23,457 nucleotides of DNA from an uncultured Caulobacter sp. (GCF_937900395.1 NZ_CALCDX010000043.1:1-23457); one strand, 5' to 3'. Shown: positions 6,833-15,284, counted from the first letter of the stretch. A program made the numbers and translations. Notes: a model not told the origin generated them from the letters alone.

Positions 6833-7946
6833 TCCAGAGTCTAGAAACTGGCGCGAAGCGAGCTTTGCTACGCTCGCCGACTATGCCAACGGTCGAGCTT
6901 TCAAACCGGAGGATTGGGGAAAGAAGGGTTTGCCGATCATTCGGATCGCGCAGATTACGAACCCCGGTTCAGCCACGGACTTTTATGACGGCGAAGTCGA
7001 ACCGCGACATCGCATTGAAAACGGCGATCTGATTTTTTCGTGGTCGGCAACATTGGCGGTGATGCGATGGGAACGCGGGCCCGCTGTCCTTAACCAGCAC
7101 CTATTCAAGGTAACGCCCGTCGAGGGGATCGACCGCCGCTGGCTTCAATATCGACTTGAGGCGTCAATACCCGATCTTGCCGATGAAGCTCATGGCACCA
7201 CCATGAAACACATCCGTAAGGGGACGTTAGCCTCGAAAACTACGCTCGTTCCCCCATTAGACGAGCAAAGGCGGATCGCCGAGGTGCTGCGGTCTGTTGA
7301 TGAGGCGATTGCGGCGGCTCAAGCCGCCGCTGCTCAAGCTCATCACGTTCTTGGTGGCCATCTCTCATTGATCATGGAGAGGGGGCTTGCCCTCCATGAA
7401 GAATACGGCCCGGGCGGCTTACCTAACGGCTGGAGCGAAGGTCGCTGCGATGACTATTTCGTTCTTCAGCGGGGGTTCGACATAACGGAAAGCCAAGCGG
7501 TTGCTGGCCCGTTCCACGTCATTTCATCGTCGGGACCATCTTACTCCCACAGCGAAGCTGCCGTCGCAGGCCCCGCCGTCATAACCGGTCGAAAGGGCCG
7601 ACTTGGGACAGTTTTCTTCTCGCCTGACCCTTGCTGGCCTCACGACACGACGCTTTGGGTTAAGGACTTCAAGGGTAACCACCCTCGTTTTGTCTATTGG
7701 AAATTGCGCGAAATGAAGCTGAATGCTTATGACGCGGCAACCTCTGTTCCGACCCTAAACCGAAATAACGTGCACGCGCTATTGATTAGATTTCCGCCAC
7801 TCGAAGAGCAGCGTGAAATCGCTGAAATTCTAGACGCTCAGGAGGACACAGTAGCGCGGGCTGAAGCGACAATTGAAGCGCTTGTGCGGACAAAGGCAGT
7901 GCTCGCAGACGACCTTCTATCCGGTCGCGTCCGCGTGCCAGCATGA
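6825..7946 (+). CDS. hsdS: Type I restriction-modification, specificity subunit HsdS
   Basis: HsdS names the bipartite DNA target of the complex. The 373-residue protein has two target-recognition domains (about 8-140 and 200-325), each followed by a conserved helical spacer beginning PPLDEQRRIAEVL (about 143) and PPLEEQREIAEIL (about 326). The second spacer ends ADDLLSGRVRVP, the usual HsdS ending. At 373 residues it is within, though toward the short side of, the usual size for a two-domain HsdS. The start ATG lies inside the end of hsdM and the stop overlaps hsdR as ATGA. By eye its codon use is less GC-biased than hsdM and hsdR, as expected for a subunit whose recognition domains are exchanged by recombination. 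The target sequence cannot be read from the protein. Confidence 0.95.
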   Translation: MHDPESRNWREASFATLADYANGRAFKPEDWGKKGLPIIRIAQITNPGSATDFYDGEVEPRHRIENGDLIFSWSATLAVMRWERGPAVLNQHLFKVTPVEGIDRRWLQYRLEASIPDLADEAHGTTMKHIRKGTLASKTTLVPPLDEQRRIAEVLRSVDEAIAAAQAAAAQAHHVLGGHLSLIMERGLALHEEYGPGGLPNGWSEGRCDDYFVLQRGFDITESQAVAGPFHVISSSGPSYSHSEAAVAGPAVITGRKGRLGTVFFSPDPCWPHDTTLWVKDFKGNHPRFVYWKLREMKLNAYDAATSVPTLNRNNVHALLIRFPPLEEQREIAEILDAQEDTVARAEATIEALVRTKAVLADDLLSGRVRVPA

Positions 7947-10900
7947 GCGAATACCGCCTCGCTGAGAAGCCGACGCTCGATGCGCTGACCGCGCTTGGCT
8001 ACGAGCCGCTTTCGCCTGAGACTGCGATGGCGATGCGGCAGGAAGAAAACCGCGTCATTCTCAAGCCCGTGCTAGTCGAGGCGCTGCAATCCCTAAACGG
8101 CATGAGCGCGTCCGACGCCGAGGCGATCTATGCCGAACTCTCGACTCTTTCCGACAACGAGGAATGGCAGAGGAAGCTGCGCGGCGCCCACACCCGCAAG
8201 CTGACCGGCGAAGCTCAGGGGCGGAACATCGCCCTGATCGACTTCAAGCACCCCGAGCGGAACAGCTTCCACGTCGTCCGTCAGTTCCGCGTTGCTGCCC
8301 AACGGTCTCGTATCCCCGACATCGTGGTGTTCGTGAACGGCATTCCGCTGGTCGTTATCGAGGCGAAGTGCCCACTGAAGGCCACGGCGAAGGCTGAGGA
8401 GGCGTTCGAGCAGATCAAGCAATACGAGCGTGACATCCCGCGCCTCTTCTATTCCAACGCCTTCAATCTGGTGACGGATGGCATCACCACCCTGTACGGT
8501 GCCACCGGAAGCCCATCGCAGTTCTACGCGCCTTGGCCAGATGCGTGGCCGCGTCAGCGGGCCGACTTTCCCGACGACCTTTCCAAGGACATCTGGTGCC
8601 TGCTGGAGCCTTCGCGGCTTCTGGACCTCTTGGCCCATTTCATCGTCTTCGAGACCGACCCGGAAACCGGCAGGAAGATCAAGAAGGTCTGCCGTTACCA
8701 GCAGTTCCGAGCAGTCAATAAGGCCGTCGCTCGCGTCGCTGAAGGCAAGCTGAAGAAGGGGCTGATCTGGCACACGCAAGGGTCGGGCAAGAGCCTGACC
8801 ATGGTTTTCCTCGCGCTCAAGCTGAAGACGCACCTGACGCTGGACGCTCCGTCGCTGGCCAACCCCAACATCCTTGTTCTGACCGACCGCATCGACCTCG
8901 ACGACCAGATTTCCAAGACCTTCGTCGCCTGCGGTTTGCCTAACCCTACGCAAGCCGCCTCAGTCAGCGCCCTGCGCGAAGCCGTCGCGCGCGGCGGCAG
9001 CGGCCAAATCCTGCTCTCGACCATCTTCAAGTTCGCCGGATCAGATCAACCGATCCCGAACTCGGATAACTGGATCGTGCTGGTTGATGAATGTCATCGC
9101 ACGCAGGAAAAAGACCTTGGCGCCTATCTTCAGGCGACCCTGCCCGACGCGCGCTTCTTCGGCCTGACCGGCACGCCGATCAAGAGCACCGACAAGGACA
9201 CCTACGCTCGCTTCAGCGAGCCGGGCGAGGGCTATCTCGACAAGTATGGGATCGACGACGCGGTGCGCGACGGCGCCACGGTGCCGATCCTTTATGAAGG
9301 CCGGAAGACAGACTGGTCGATCAACGAGGCCGAACTCGACATTCTGTTCGACCGCTGGTTCGTCGATCTGCCCGACGAAAAGCGCGAGCAGCTAAAGGCC
9401 AAGGGCCTGTCGCTCGCCACCATCGCCAAGCACCCCGAGCGGGTGCGACTGATCGCATTCGACATCTGGGAGCACTTCAAGCAGGTCTGCCGCCCGGACG
9501 GCTTCAAGGCTCAGATCGTCTGCGTGGACCGTGAGGCCGTGGTGCTCTACCGCGCCGCGCTTGCGAGTGTGATCGCCCCTGATCTGTTGAAATGTGGGAT
9601 GGACGAGACCGAGGCGAAGACCAAGGCCGACGCGATGATCGCCTGCGTGTTCTCCAAATCGCAGGAGGACAATAAACCGTCCGAAGACCCCGATGTCGCC
9701 GCGCTACGGACGGAGCTTGAAGGCTGGTATCTGGACGACGCGGCCGAGAAGGACGCCAAAAAGCGCTTCAAGGCGTTCGGCGAAGAGCCCTCGTTCCTGA
9801 TCGTTTGCGACAAGCTGCTGACCGGGTTCGACGCGCCCATAGAAGCCGTCATGTATCTGGATAAGCCGTTGAAGGAGCACGGGCTGCTTCAGGCCATCGC
9901 CCGCACGAACCGTACCTGTTCGCTGAAGCGACCGGATGGCGTTGAGATTGAAAAGCCGCACGGTCGGATCGTGGATTATATCGGGGTGACCAATCACCTT
10001 GACGAGGCTCTGGCCTCCTACCGCGCCGAAGACGTGCAGAACGCCCTTCGCGATATCGGCATCCTGCGGAACGATCTGAAGGAAGCCCATGCCCGCTACG
10101 CCCGCCAGAAGCGGCTGATGGGTCTGGACGGTATGGACGAGAAGGCCGCCGCCTACGTGGTCGGCAGGATGGCCGCCGAAGACCGCGAGGACGATTGGTT
10201 CGAACTCCAGCGGCTCGCCCGCAACTTCATCCGCGTCTACGGCGACCTATCGCCTGATCCGGCGATCTTGGAGTTCACCGCCGACGTGAAATGGGCGGCG
10301 GCGTTCCTGCGGCTGGCGACGCAGGTTATCTCGAAAGACGAGAGCGTCGATCACAAGAGCTACACCGGGAAGATCAGGGACATGCTGGAAGAGCACGTCC
10401 ACGTCACCGGCCTATCGACCACCATCCGCCTGCGCTCCATCACCGATCCCAACTTCGCCGATGACTTCGAGGTCGAGGAGAAGACCGAGGAGGAGCTTCA
10501 GGAGGCGTTCGTCCGGAAATCGGCCGAGCTTCGCCGCGTGACCCGCGAACTCGTTGACAAAAACCCCGCCCAGTACGGCCGGTTCTCCGAGCGAGTGCTG
10601 GAGATTATCCGCCGCTTCGAGGAGGGGCAGATCGCCGCCGCCGAGGGATTGCGGGACTTTGAGGATTTGACCGGCGGCATCAACGCCGAACAAGGCGCCC
10701 ACGCCGATCTCGGGATAGACGAGCGGGCGTTCTCGATCCTGCGTATCGTAGAGGCGCTGGCGCCTGATGTGGACCACGCCAGCGTGCAGGCCGCCGCTAT
10801 TCAGATCGGCGATCTCTACGCAGCGGCGCTGCGCGACCAGCCGTCTTGGTTCTTCATGGACGGATACAAGAAAGACCTGCGGAAGGCTGTCCGCCCCATC

Positions 10901-10987
10901 CTTCGCGCAAGCGGAGTTTCGGACGCAGCAGCCGTCTGCGAGAAGATCGAAGAGTTCGCGGTTCACGCCTATGCGGGGACGCCTTGA
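7943..10987 (+). CDS. hsdR: Type I restriction-modification, endonuclease subunit HsdR
   Basis: HsdR is the ATP-driven translocase and nuclease that cuts unmodified DNA away from the recognition site. The 1014-residue protein has the N-terminal PD-(D/E)xK nuclease (Asp126, Glu140 and Lys142 in IPDIVVF...VVIEAK), then superfamily 2 motor motifs: Walker A GSGKS (280-284), DECH (382-385) and TGTP (409-412), with the second RecA domain near LTGFDAP and QAIARTNR. All key residues and full length are present, so it should be active. It starts within the hsdS stop (ATGA) and its own TGA overlaps the next ATG by one base, so the four genes form one coupled operon. Confidence 0.97.
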   Translation: MSEYRLAEKPTLDALTALGYEPLSPETAMAMRQEENRVILKPVLVEALQSLNGMSASDAEAIYAELSTLSDNEEWQRKLRGAHTRKLTGEAQGRNIALIDFKHPERNSFHVVRQFRVAAQRSRIPDIVVFVNGIPLVVIEAKCPLKATAKAEEAFEQIKQYERDIPRLFYSNAFNLVTDGITTLYGATGSPSQFYAPWPDAWPRQRADFPDDLSKDIWCLLEPSRLLDLLAHFIVFETDPETGRKIKKVCRYQQFRAVNKAVARVAEGKLKKGLIWHTQGSGKSLTMVFLALKLKTHLTLDAPSLANPNILVLTDRIDLDDQISKTFVACGLPNPTQAASVSALREAVARGGSGQILLSTIFKFAGSDQPIPNSDNWIVLVDECHRTQEKDLGAYLQATLPDARFFGLTGTPIKSTDKDTYARFSEPGEGYLDKYGIDDAVRDGATVPILYEGRKTDWSINEAELDILFDRWFVDLPDEKREQLKAKGLSLATIAKHPERVRLIAFDIWEHFKQVCRPDGFKAQIVCVDREAVVLYRAALASVIAPDLLKCGMDETEAKTKADAMIACVFSKSQEDNKPSEDPDVAALRTELEGWYLDDAAEKDAKKRFKAFGEEPSFLIVCDKLLTGFDAPIEAVMYLDKPLKEHGLLQAIARTNRTCSLKRPDGVEIEKPHGRIVDYIGVTNHLDEALASYRAEDVQNALRDIGILRNDLKEAHARYARQKRLMGLDGMDEKAAAYVVGRMAAEDREDDWFELQRLARNFIRVYGDLSPDPAILEFTADVKWAAAFLRLATQVISKDESVDHKSYTGKIRDMLEEHVHVTGLSTTIRLRSITDPNFADDFEVEEKTEEELQEAFVRKSAELRRVTRELVDKNPAQYGRFSERVLEIIRRFEEGQIAAAEGLRDFEDLTGGINAEQGAHADLGIDERAFSILRIVEALAPDVDHASVQAAAIQIGDLYAAALRDQPSWFFMDGYKKDLRKAVRPILRASGVSDAAAVCEKIEEFAVHAYAGTP

Positions 10988-11748
10988 TGCCCAGCGTGCG
11001 CGTTGGTCAGACAGAAATCACCTACGAGCTTCGGCGAACCGCCACGGCGTCGGAGCGACGGATCACGGTCACGCCGGGATATGTCGAGGTGCTGGCTCTG
11101 ACCACGGACGACGACGCAGCCATCGCAGGCTTTCTCGACCGCAAGCGGCAGTGGCTCTTCGACACCGTTCGCGAGCTTGATGAGAAGACAGCCACTCAGC
11201 ATGTCGTGCCGCGTCTCATGTCGGGATCAAAGATACCCTTCCGAGGTCGAATGGCGTCCCTGACGGTTCGGCGGCATGACGGCACGGGCGTACAAGTCAC
11301 GCACCGGGCGGGCTTCCTCGTGGACTTACCGTCGTGGGTCGAGGCGGATGCCTCTGACCCTATCGTCGCCATGCACCTGAAGCTCTGGCTAAAGCGGCAG
11401 GTTCGTCAGGACGTGCAGGCAATCGCCGCCGCCTATGGGAAGAGGCATGGGCTCCAGCCTCGGTTGATCCGCGTCGCCGACATGAAATCTGGCTGGGGTT
11501 CATGCGGCGCCGAGGGGGGCATTCAAATCAACTGGCATCTCGTTTTCGCGCCCAAGCGGGTGCTGGAATATGTCGTGGTGCACGAGTTGGCCCACCTGAA
11601 ACATCGCTCGCACGGCGATGCGTTCTGGGCGTTTCTGGCGTCGATTTTGCCCGACTACGAGCGTGCGAAGGCTTGGCTCGACCGGCATCAGGCTTCGCTG
11701 GACTCCGGGTTCCTGAACGTGGGGCCGCTCACCAGAACGTCTGGATAA
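10987..11748 (+). CDS. YgjP/WLM-type zinc metallopeptidase (M48-like), RM-associated
   Basis: The 253-residue protein from ATG 10987 belongs to the YgjP/DUF45 family of SprT-like zinc metallopeptidases: WGSC (170-173), then the zinc-binding HELAH (199-203) and a further His at 209 in the context HRSHGDAFW. There is no signal peptide, so it should be cytosolic. Genes of this family are repeatedly found at the end of type I restriction operons; what they do there is unsettled, with turnover of HsdR being one idea. It is coupled to hsdR by TGATG. Its stop lies 17 bp from that of the convergent methyltransferase gene. A longer in-frame start at 10846 lies inside hsdR and is rejected. Confidence 0.88.
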   Translation: MPSVRVGQTEITYELRRTATASERRITVTPGYVEVLALTTDDDAAIAGFLDRKRQWLFDTVRELDEKTATQHVVPRLMSGSKIPFRGRMASLTVRRHDGTGVQVTHRAGFLVDLPSWVEADASDPIVAMHLKLWLKRQVRQDVQAIAAAYGKRHGLQPRLIRVADMKSGWGSCGAEGGIQINWHLVFAPKRVLEYVVVHELAHLKHRSHGDAFWAFLASILPDYERAKAWLDRHQASLDSGFLNVGPLTRTSG

Positions 11749-11765
11749 CCAGTCATGATCAGGCT

Positions 11766-12986
11766 TCAGCGACCGGATTTTCCTTCGGCCTCGATCACCG
11801 TCTCCAAGCCCTCGGTCGCGAACCTGCGTCGCGCGATCTCAAAGTATTGCGGGTTCTGTTCGATCCCGATGAAGGCTCGCCCCTCACGGATAGCTGCAAC
11901 ACCTGTCGAGCCTGAGCCCATGCAGCAATCAAGGATGGTGTCGCCAGCGTTCGTGTAGGTTCGAACAAGGTGCTGCATCAGCGCCAGCGGCTTCTGCGTC
12001 GGATGTTCGGGGCGCGGCTCGGACGGAAATCTAATGATCGACGTGGGGTAGCCGGTGTGCGTCGGGCGACGCTCATTACGGACAGTGCCGCCCAGAAATT
12101 TGCTTTCTCCGCGCTGTCGCCGTGCGTTGCCGTCCTCTGCTAAGGCCGTGATCCCTTGCGGGTTGAAGGTCATTTGACGGCGGCTGCGATGGCGTCCGAT
12201 CAGCACGCCGGGGCTGAACACGCATATATCTTCATGTGCCCGAAGCGGCATCTGGTTGGCCTGTAGAAAGCCGGTGGGACGGCTCTTTTCCCACACTAGG
12301 CCGTACTTGAACCATTCCCGGTTGCTCACGACTAGCTCGGCCGTGAATGGCTGCGAGGCCGTGAGCACCACGGCGCCGGTCGGGCGTAAAATGCGGCGGA
12401 ACTCGCCCCAGAGCCTATCCAGAGGGATCGGCCGGTCCCATTCAAGCTTGCTCATCCCGTAGGGCAGGTCGGCGATGACGGCATCGACCGAGCCGTCGGG
12501 GATCGTGGGCAAAACCTCCAGACAGTCACCGAGGATCAGGCGAGCGCCATGCAGAGCGTCGGCCTGTGGGGCGACCGTCGGCGATAGTCGCAAGAAGCGC
12601 ATCATCTGGAGCAGGCTGCGAATGTTGCCGCGCCCATGCTCGATCTGGATGATGGTTGGCTTGCTCACCCCGATGATCGAAGCGGCGGCCGCCTGCGAGT
12701 TGCCCGTCGCCTTGCGAGCATCGGCGATCCACTGGCCGAGCGCGACGTCCGACGGTTGATCTGCAAATCTGAGCCGCAGAGCGTTGAAGACGGCGAGCAG
12801 TGAGCGTTGCGTGCCGACGCCGCGCTCCAAGCCTTGGACCGTCGCCAGTTCGATGCTCGCCGCTAGCGCCAAACCTTTCTGGCTGAGACGCACCCCTCGT
12901 CGCGCCTCACGCAGTCCTGACCCGAGCGCTCGGGCAGCAAAATCTATGGCGGTTTCATTTACCGAAGCGGTGGCGTCGAAGGGCAT
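11766..12986 (-). CDS. Solitary DNA methyltransferase with two N-terminal HTH segments
   Basis: A 406-residue protein, with AGAAAGG upstream of ATG 12986. Residues about 24-75 (LREARRGVRLSQKGLALAAS) and 84-135 (WIADARKATGNSQAAAASII, then GVSKPTIIQIEHGRG) are two successive Cro/C1-like HTH segments. From about 148 follows a beta-class amino-methyltransferase: catalytic motif IV as DLPYG (173-177) in place of the usual DPPY, then HPTQKPLALMQHLV and the SAM-binding motif LDCCMGSGSTG (352-362). The order catalytic before SAM-binding defines the beta class (N6-adenine or N4-cytosine). No partner nuclease is adjacent, so it may protect against another restriction enzyme, regulate genes, or repress its own promoter through the HTH part. 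Confidence 0.9.
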   Translation of the reverse strand: MPFDATASVNETAIDFAARALGSGLREARRGVRLSQKGLALAASIELATVQGLERGVGTQRSLLAVFNALRLRFADQPSDVALGQWIADARKATGNSQAAAASIIGVSKPTIIQIEHGRGNIRSLLQMMRFLRLSPTVAPQADALHGARLILGDCLEVLPTIPDGSVDAVIADLPYGMSKLEWDRPIPLDRLWGEFRRILRPTGAVVLTASQPFTAELVVSNREWFKYGLVWEKSRPTGFLQANQMPLRAHEDICVFSPGVLIGRHRSRRQMTFNPQGITALAEDGNARRQRGESKFLGGTVRNERRPTHTGYPTSIIRFPSEPRPEHPTQKPLALMQHLVRTYTNAGDTILDCCMGSGSTGVAAIREGRAFIGIEQNPQYFEIARRRFATEGLETVIEAEGKSGR

Positions 12987-13003
12987 GGCTGTGCCCTTTC
13001 TGG

Positions 13004-13019
13004 GGTATAAACCTTTACC
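13004..13019. promoter_or_regulatory. Dyad just upstream of the HTH-methyltransferase gene
   Basis: GGTATA (13004-13009) and TTTACC (13014-13019) are inverted arms matching at 5 of 6 positions, 18 bp before the methyltransferase ATG on the minus strand. A site here could let the enzyme's HTH part repress its own synthesis, as some methyltransferases do. Short and imperfect, so tentative. Confidence 0.3.
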
Positions 13020-13154
13020 GTAAGCTTTCCGCCCCGAGCGGGATGGCTCCCGTTCGCATCGGCGGGCAAGGGCTACCTTCCAGTATCTACAAAACGAACG
13101 TATTCGAGATGCTGATTTAGTCTGGCTAGAATTCCGTCAGGCGTTGAAGAATTC

Positions 13155-13190
13155 TATCGCAAAACTATATCTTAAAATAGTTGTCGCATA
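13155..13190. promoter_or_regulatory. Candidate resolvase binding site (res-like dyad)
   Basis: Two 14-bp arms (13155-13168 and 13177-13190) match as inverted repeats at 10 of 14 positions, with perfect inner arms AACTAT and ATAGTT around an 8-bp AT-rich spacer. The site ends 33 bp before the resolvase start. Serine resolvases of this size bind dyads of about 28-34 bp next to their own gene, both to recombine and to repress it. I did not find further subsites, so a complete res site is unproven. Confidence 0.4.
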
Positions 13191-13223
13191 ATGTGCTACC
13201 GTTGATGAGTTTTGAGAGGGCTG

Positions 13224-13793
13224 ATGATCATTGGATATTGCCGCTGTAGCGATCCTTCGCAGAATCCCGCGCTCCAGATCGACGCGCTGACCAAAGCGGG
13301 CGCGGAGCGCATTTTCAGTGAGACGATCAGTGGTACGGCGGCGTACCGCCCAGAACTTGAGGCTGCCCTGACCTATGCACGCGCCGGTGACGTACTGGTG
13401 GTGCATTCGCTTTCGCGCATTGGTCGGAATGTGCGCCAACTGATCGAGACCGTGGATCAGATGACGGCGAAGGGCATCGCTCTCCAGTCATTGACGGAGG
13501 CAGTAGATACCACCACCCCCAGTGGGCGCCTGTGGCTGAATTTTCTGTCGTCGATGCACCAGTTCGAAGTCGAGCAGCTACGCCTGCGCACTCGGCATGG
13601 TCTTGCTGCGGCTCGGGCTCGTGGTCGCGTAGGAGGACGGCCGCGATCTCTCGACGACCGGAAGCTAACCGTGGCCAAGGCGCTGATTGCAGAGGGGACG
13701 CTGACCATCGCCGAAGTCGCCAATCAGGTGGGCTGTGCCCCGGCGACGCTATATCGTGCCCTTCCCGGAGGTCGTCGCGCGGCGTCAGCCTGA
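13224..13793 (+). CDS. Small serine recombinase (resolvase/invertase family)
   Basis: The predicted protein has 189 residues from ATG 13224, with GAGAGG just upstream; TTG 13212 is less likely. The N-terminal catalytic domain starts GYCRCSDPSQ, with Ser9 in the catalytic position. The dimerisation helix (HQFEVEQLRLRTRHGLAAAR) leads to GRVGGRPRSL and a C-terminal HTH (LTIAEVANQVGCAPATLYRA), the layout of Tn3 resolvases and DNA invertases. In the motif normally written DRLGR the Asp is Ser here (SLSRIGRN, residues 62-69), while both arginines remain. It may resolve dimers or invert a segment; no paired sites are evident. It is unrelated in architecture to the large integrase at 626. Confidence 0.9.
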   Translation: MIIGYCRCSDPSQNPALQIDALTKAGAERIFSETISGTAAYRPELEAALTYARAGDVLVVHSLSRIGRNVRQLIETVDQMTAKGIALQSLTEAVDTTTPSGRLWLNFLSSMHQFEVEQLRLRTRHGLAAARARGRVGGRPRSLDDRKLTVAKALIAEGTLTIAEVANQVGCAPATLYRALPGGRRAASA

Positions 13794-13831
13794 TCGTCTA
13801 GTCTCATTCGGGTGGGCAAATCGCGCAGCGC

Positions 13832-14359
13832 TTAGTTGTTCCCGTCGTACTCCATCTGAAAAAGGACATGTGCCCTCTTCACTGACATGAACAGAGTGAG
13901 CACGAAGTGCGTGTAAATCGCGAATGTTGCACAGGACGGAATTTTCTCATCGATCTTCAAAACATAGAACGCCAAGAAAGCAACGAGTGAGATACAACTA
14001 AAAAGCACCAAATATGAGAGATTTGCATTTAGCTCTCCCAGAAGGGCGCGTCTCTCTTTCAGCTTTTCTGCCTGAATAGATGCGAGGTGTTCGTCTTCCG
14101 GCTTTTCCCACTTTCTTTGGAAAATGCCAAAAATTGCCACCTGAACATTCAGCAGAAGTGCGATGAAAATTCCAAAGAATGTTATCGACAAATTGTAGAA
14201 ATTTGTATCGAAATTCATTTTGAAATATATAGGCACGCCAATGCTTGCTAATGGCGCGACAAAGAATAAAGCAAAATCAAATAGTGAGCGTTTTCCCGTT
14301 CTGTGATCCCTGAGTGTATTCAAGTGATCCTTGATGATCGGGGTTACATCGATCTTCAT
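13832..14359 (-). CDS. Small four-helix membrane protein, second gene of a candidate defence pair
   Basis: The family is not recognised. The 175-residue protein has four probable membrane segments: about 26-46 (LFDFALFFVAPLASIGVPIY), 55-79, 111-134 and 141-160. A charged, probably helical cytoplasmic stretch lies between the second and third (QRKWEKPEDEHLASIQAEKL). There is no signal peptide or enzyme motif. Its ATG follows the stop of the upstream gene by one base (TGATATG), so the two are translationally coupled and probably act together. Base composition is clearly more AT-rich than its neighbours. In size, topology and position it resembles the lambda RexB membrane effector; this is an architectural analogy, not shown homology. 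The annotation as coding is firm, the role is inferred. Confidence 0.75.
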   Translation of the reverse strand: MKIDVTPIIKDHLNTLRDHRTGKRSLFDFALFFVAPLASIGVPIYFKMNFDTNFYNLSITFFGIFIALLLNVQVAIFGIFQRKWEKPEDEHLASIQAEKLKERRALLGELNANLSYLVLFSCISLVAFLAFYVLKIDEKIPSCATFAIYTHFVLTLFMSVKRAHVLFQMEYDGNN

Positions 14360-14360
14360 A

Positions 14361-15284
14361 TCAAGCCTTCAACAGGCGCGTGTAGAAGTCCTGCATAATT
14401 GCGTTCGACTGATCTCGAACTGATGGGAAGGTGGGGTGGCCGCTAGGCCCGTAGATGACGGCCTCGGAAATATCGATAGTTCCCGTGTCCGAGTTTGGGC
14501 CGACAATGCCGACTGGCCTGCGTCGTTTCCCGATCAACACCTCGGCGGTGGCCTCATCAAATTCATCACCGTCGAACAATATAACGCCCTTCTCGTCTTG
14601 AGATAGGCTGCCCCCGACGTCCCTCAGTCGCCCTAAGCTGCCCCCGCGCTTCGCCTTGTAGGACACCTCTAGATCGATGGCCTTTGGCGGCTTTCCATCG
14701 CGATAGGAGGAGAAGCGGTCACTGTAGGCGTTGTGTCGGACGAAGGTGATCTTCTTCACCGGCGCGTTTGCAAACAGTGTCTGGGGGGAGTCATTTCCCA
14801 TCAGCTTCAATGTGTGTAAGCGGTAGCCGGGATTAGCGGATTCAAAATGCTTCTGCATCTCTATCAGTACAAGCTGGATGCAGGACCGAATTCCAAACGA
14901 CTGAAAAGATAGGATGGAAAATTCGCCGCCGGGTGGCGACCAAATATCAAAGTAGAGGGGGATTTCCTCCACGTCGTCGCTCTTTCGCTTGTAGGCGGCC
15001 TCCTTGGCTCCCAGCTTCTTTATTATGCTTTCGAATCCGTAGGTACCGTAACGGACATAGCCACGTGTGCAGCCGTCTCCGTATTTCTCCAGCGGCTCAA
15101 AATAGAAGGCGCGTTCCTTTGCTGCGTCCGACACGGCGTCTTCGTCAGTGCGGTCGGCCACGAATTGATCGAGAAACGATGGCAGCGAGAGGTTCAGGTC
15201 GGACGCATCGACGGCTTCTCTGCCTCGGTCGCGCAGTCGCAGCGGGAAGATTTTATAGAAGCGAAGGCCGATCGCGGTGGGCAT
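14361..15284 (-). CDS. Soluble protein of unknown family, first gene of a candidate defence pair
   Basis: The predicted protein has 307 residues from ATG 15284 (GTG 15305 would add seven). It has no membrane segment or signal peptide. The N-terminal part has NLSLPSFLDQFVADRTDE, then GYVRYGTYGFESIIKK and IPLYFDIWSPPGGEFSILSF with QSFGIRSCIQ. I have an impression of similar blocks (YF, YG.YG, PLYF..W.P, F.ILSFQ) in uncharacterised phage-resistance proteins, including a loose echo of the RexA N-terminus (NLS...FL....AD), but cannot confirm it. The middle holds basic segments (KKITFVRHNAYSDRFSSYRD, YKAKRGGSLGRLRD) that could contact nucleic acid. It is followed after one base by the membrane-protein gene. 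A sensor or trigger role is inference. Confidence 0.75.
   Translation of the reverse strand: MPTAIGLRFYKIFPLRLRDRGREAVDASDLNLSLPSFLDQFVADRTDEDAVSDAAKERAFYFEPLEKYGDGCTRGYVRYGTYGFESIIKKLGAKEAAYKRKSDDVEEIPLYFDIWSPPGGEFSILSFQSFGIRSCIQLVLIEMQKHFESANPGYRLHTLKLMGNDSPQTLFANAPVKKITFVRHNAYSDRFSSYRDGKPPKAIDLEVSYKAKRGGSLGRLRDVGGSLSQDEKGVILFDGDEFDEATAEVLIGKRRRPVGIVGPNSDTGTIDISEAVIYGPSGHPTFPSVRDQSNAIMQDFYTRLLKA

Noticed and set aside
8093..8953. 286-codon minus-strand frame inside hsdR
   Set aside because: Lies opposite the nuclease and Walker A coding region; no protein-like features or ribosome binding site.
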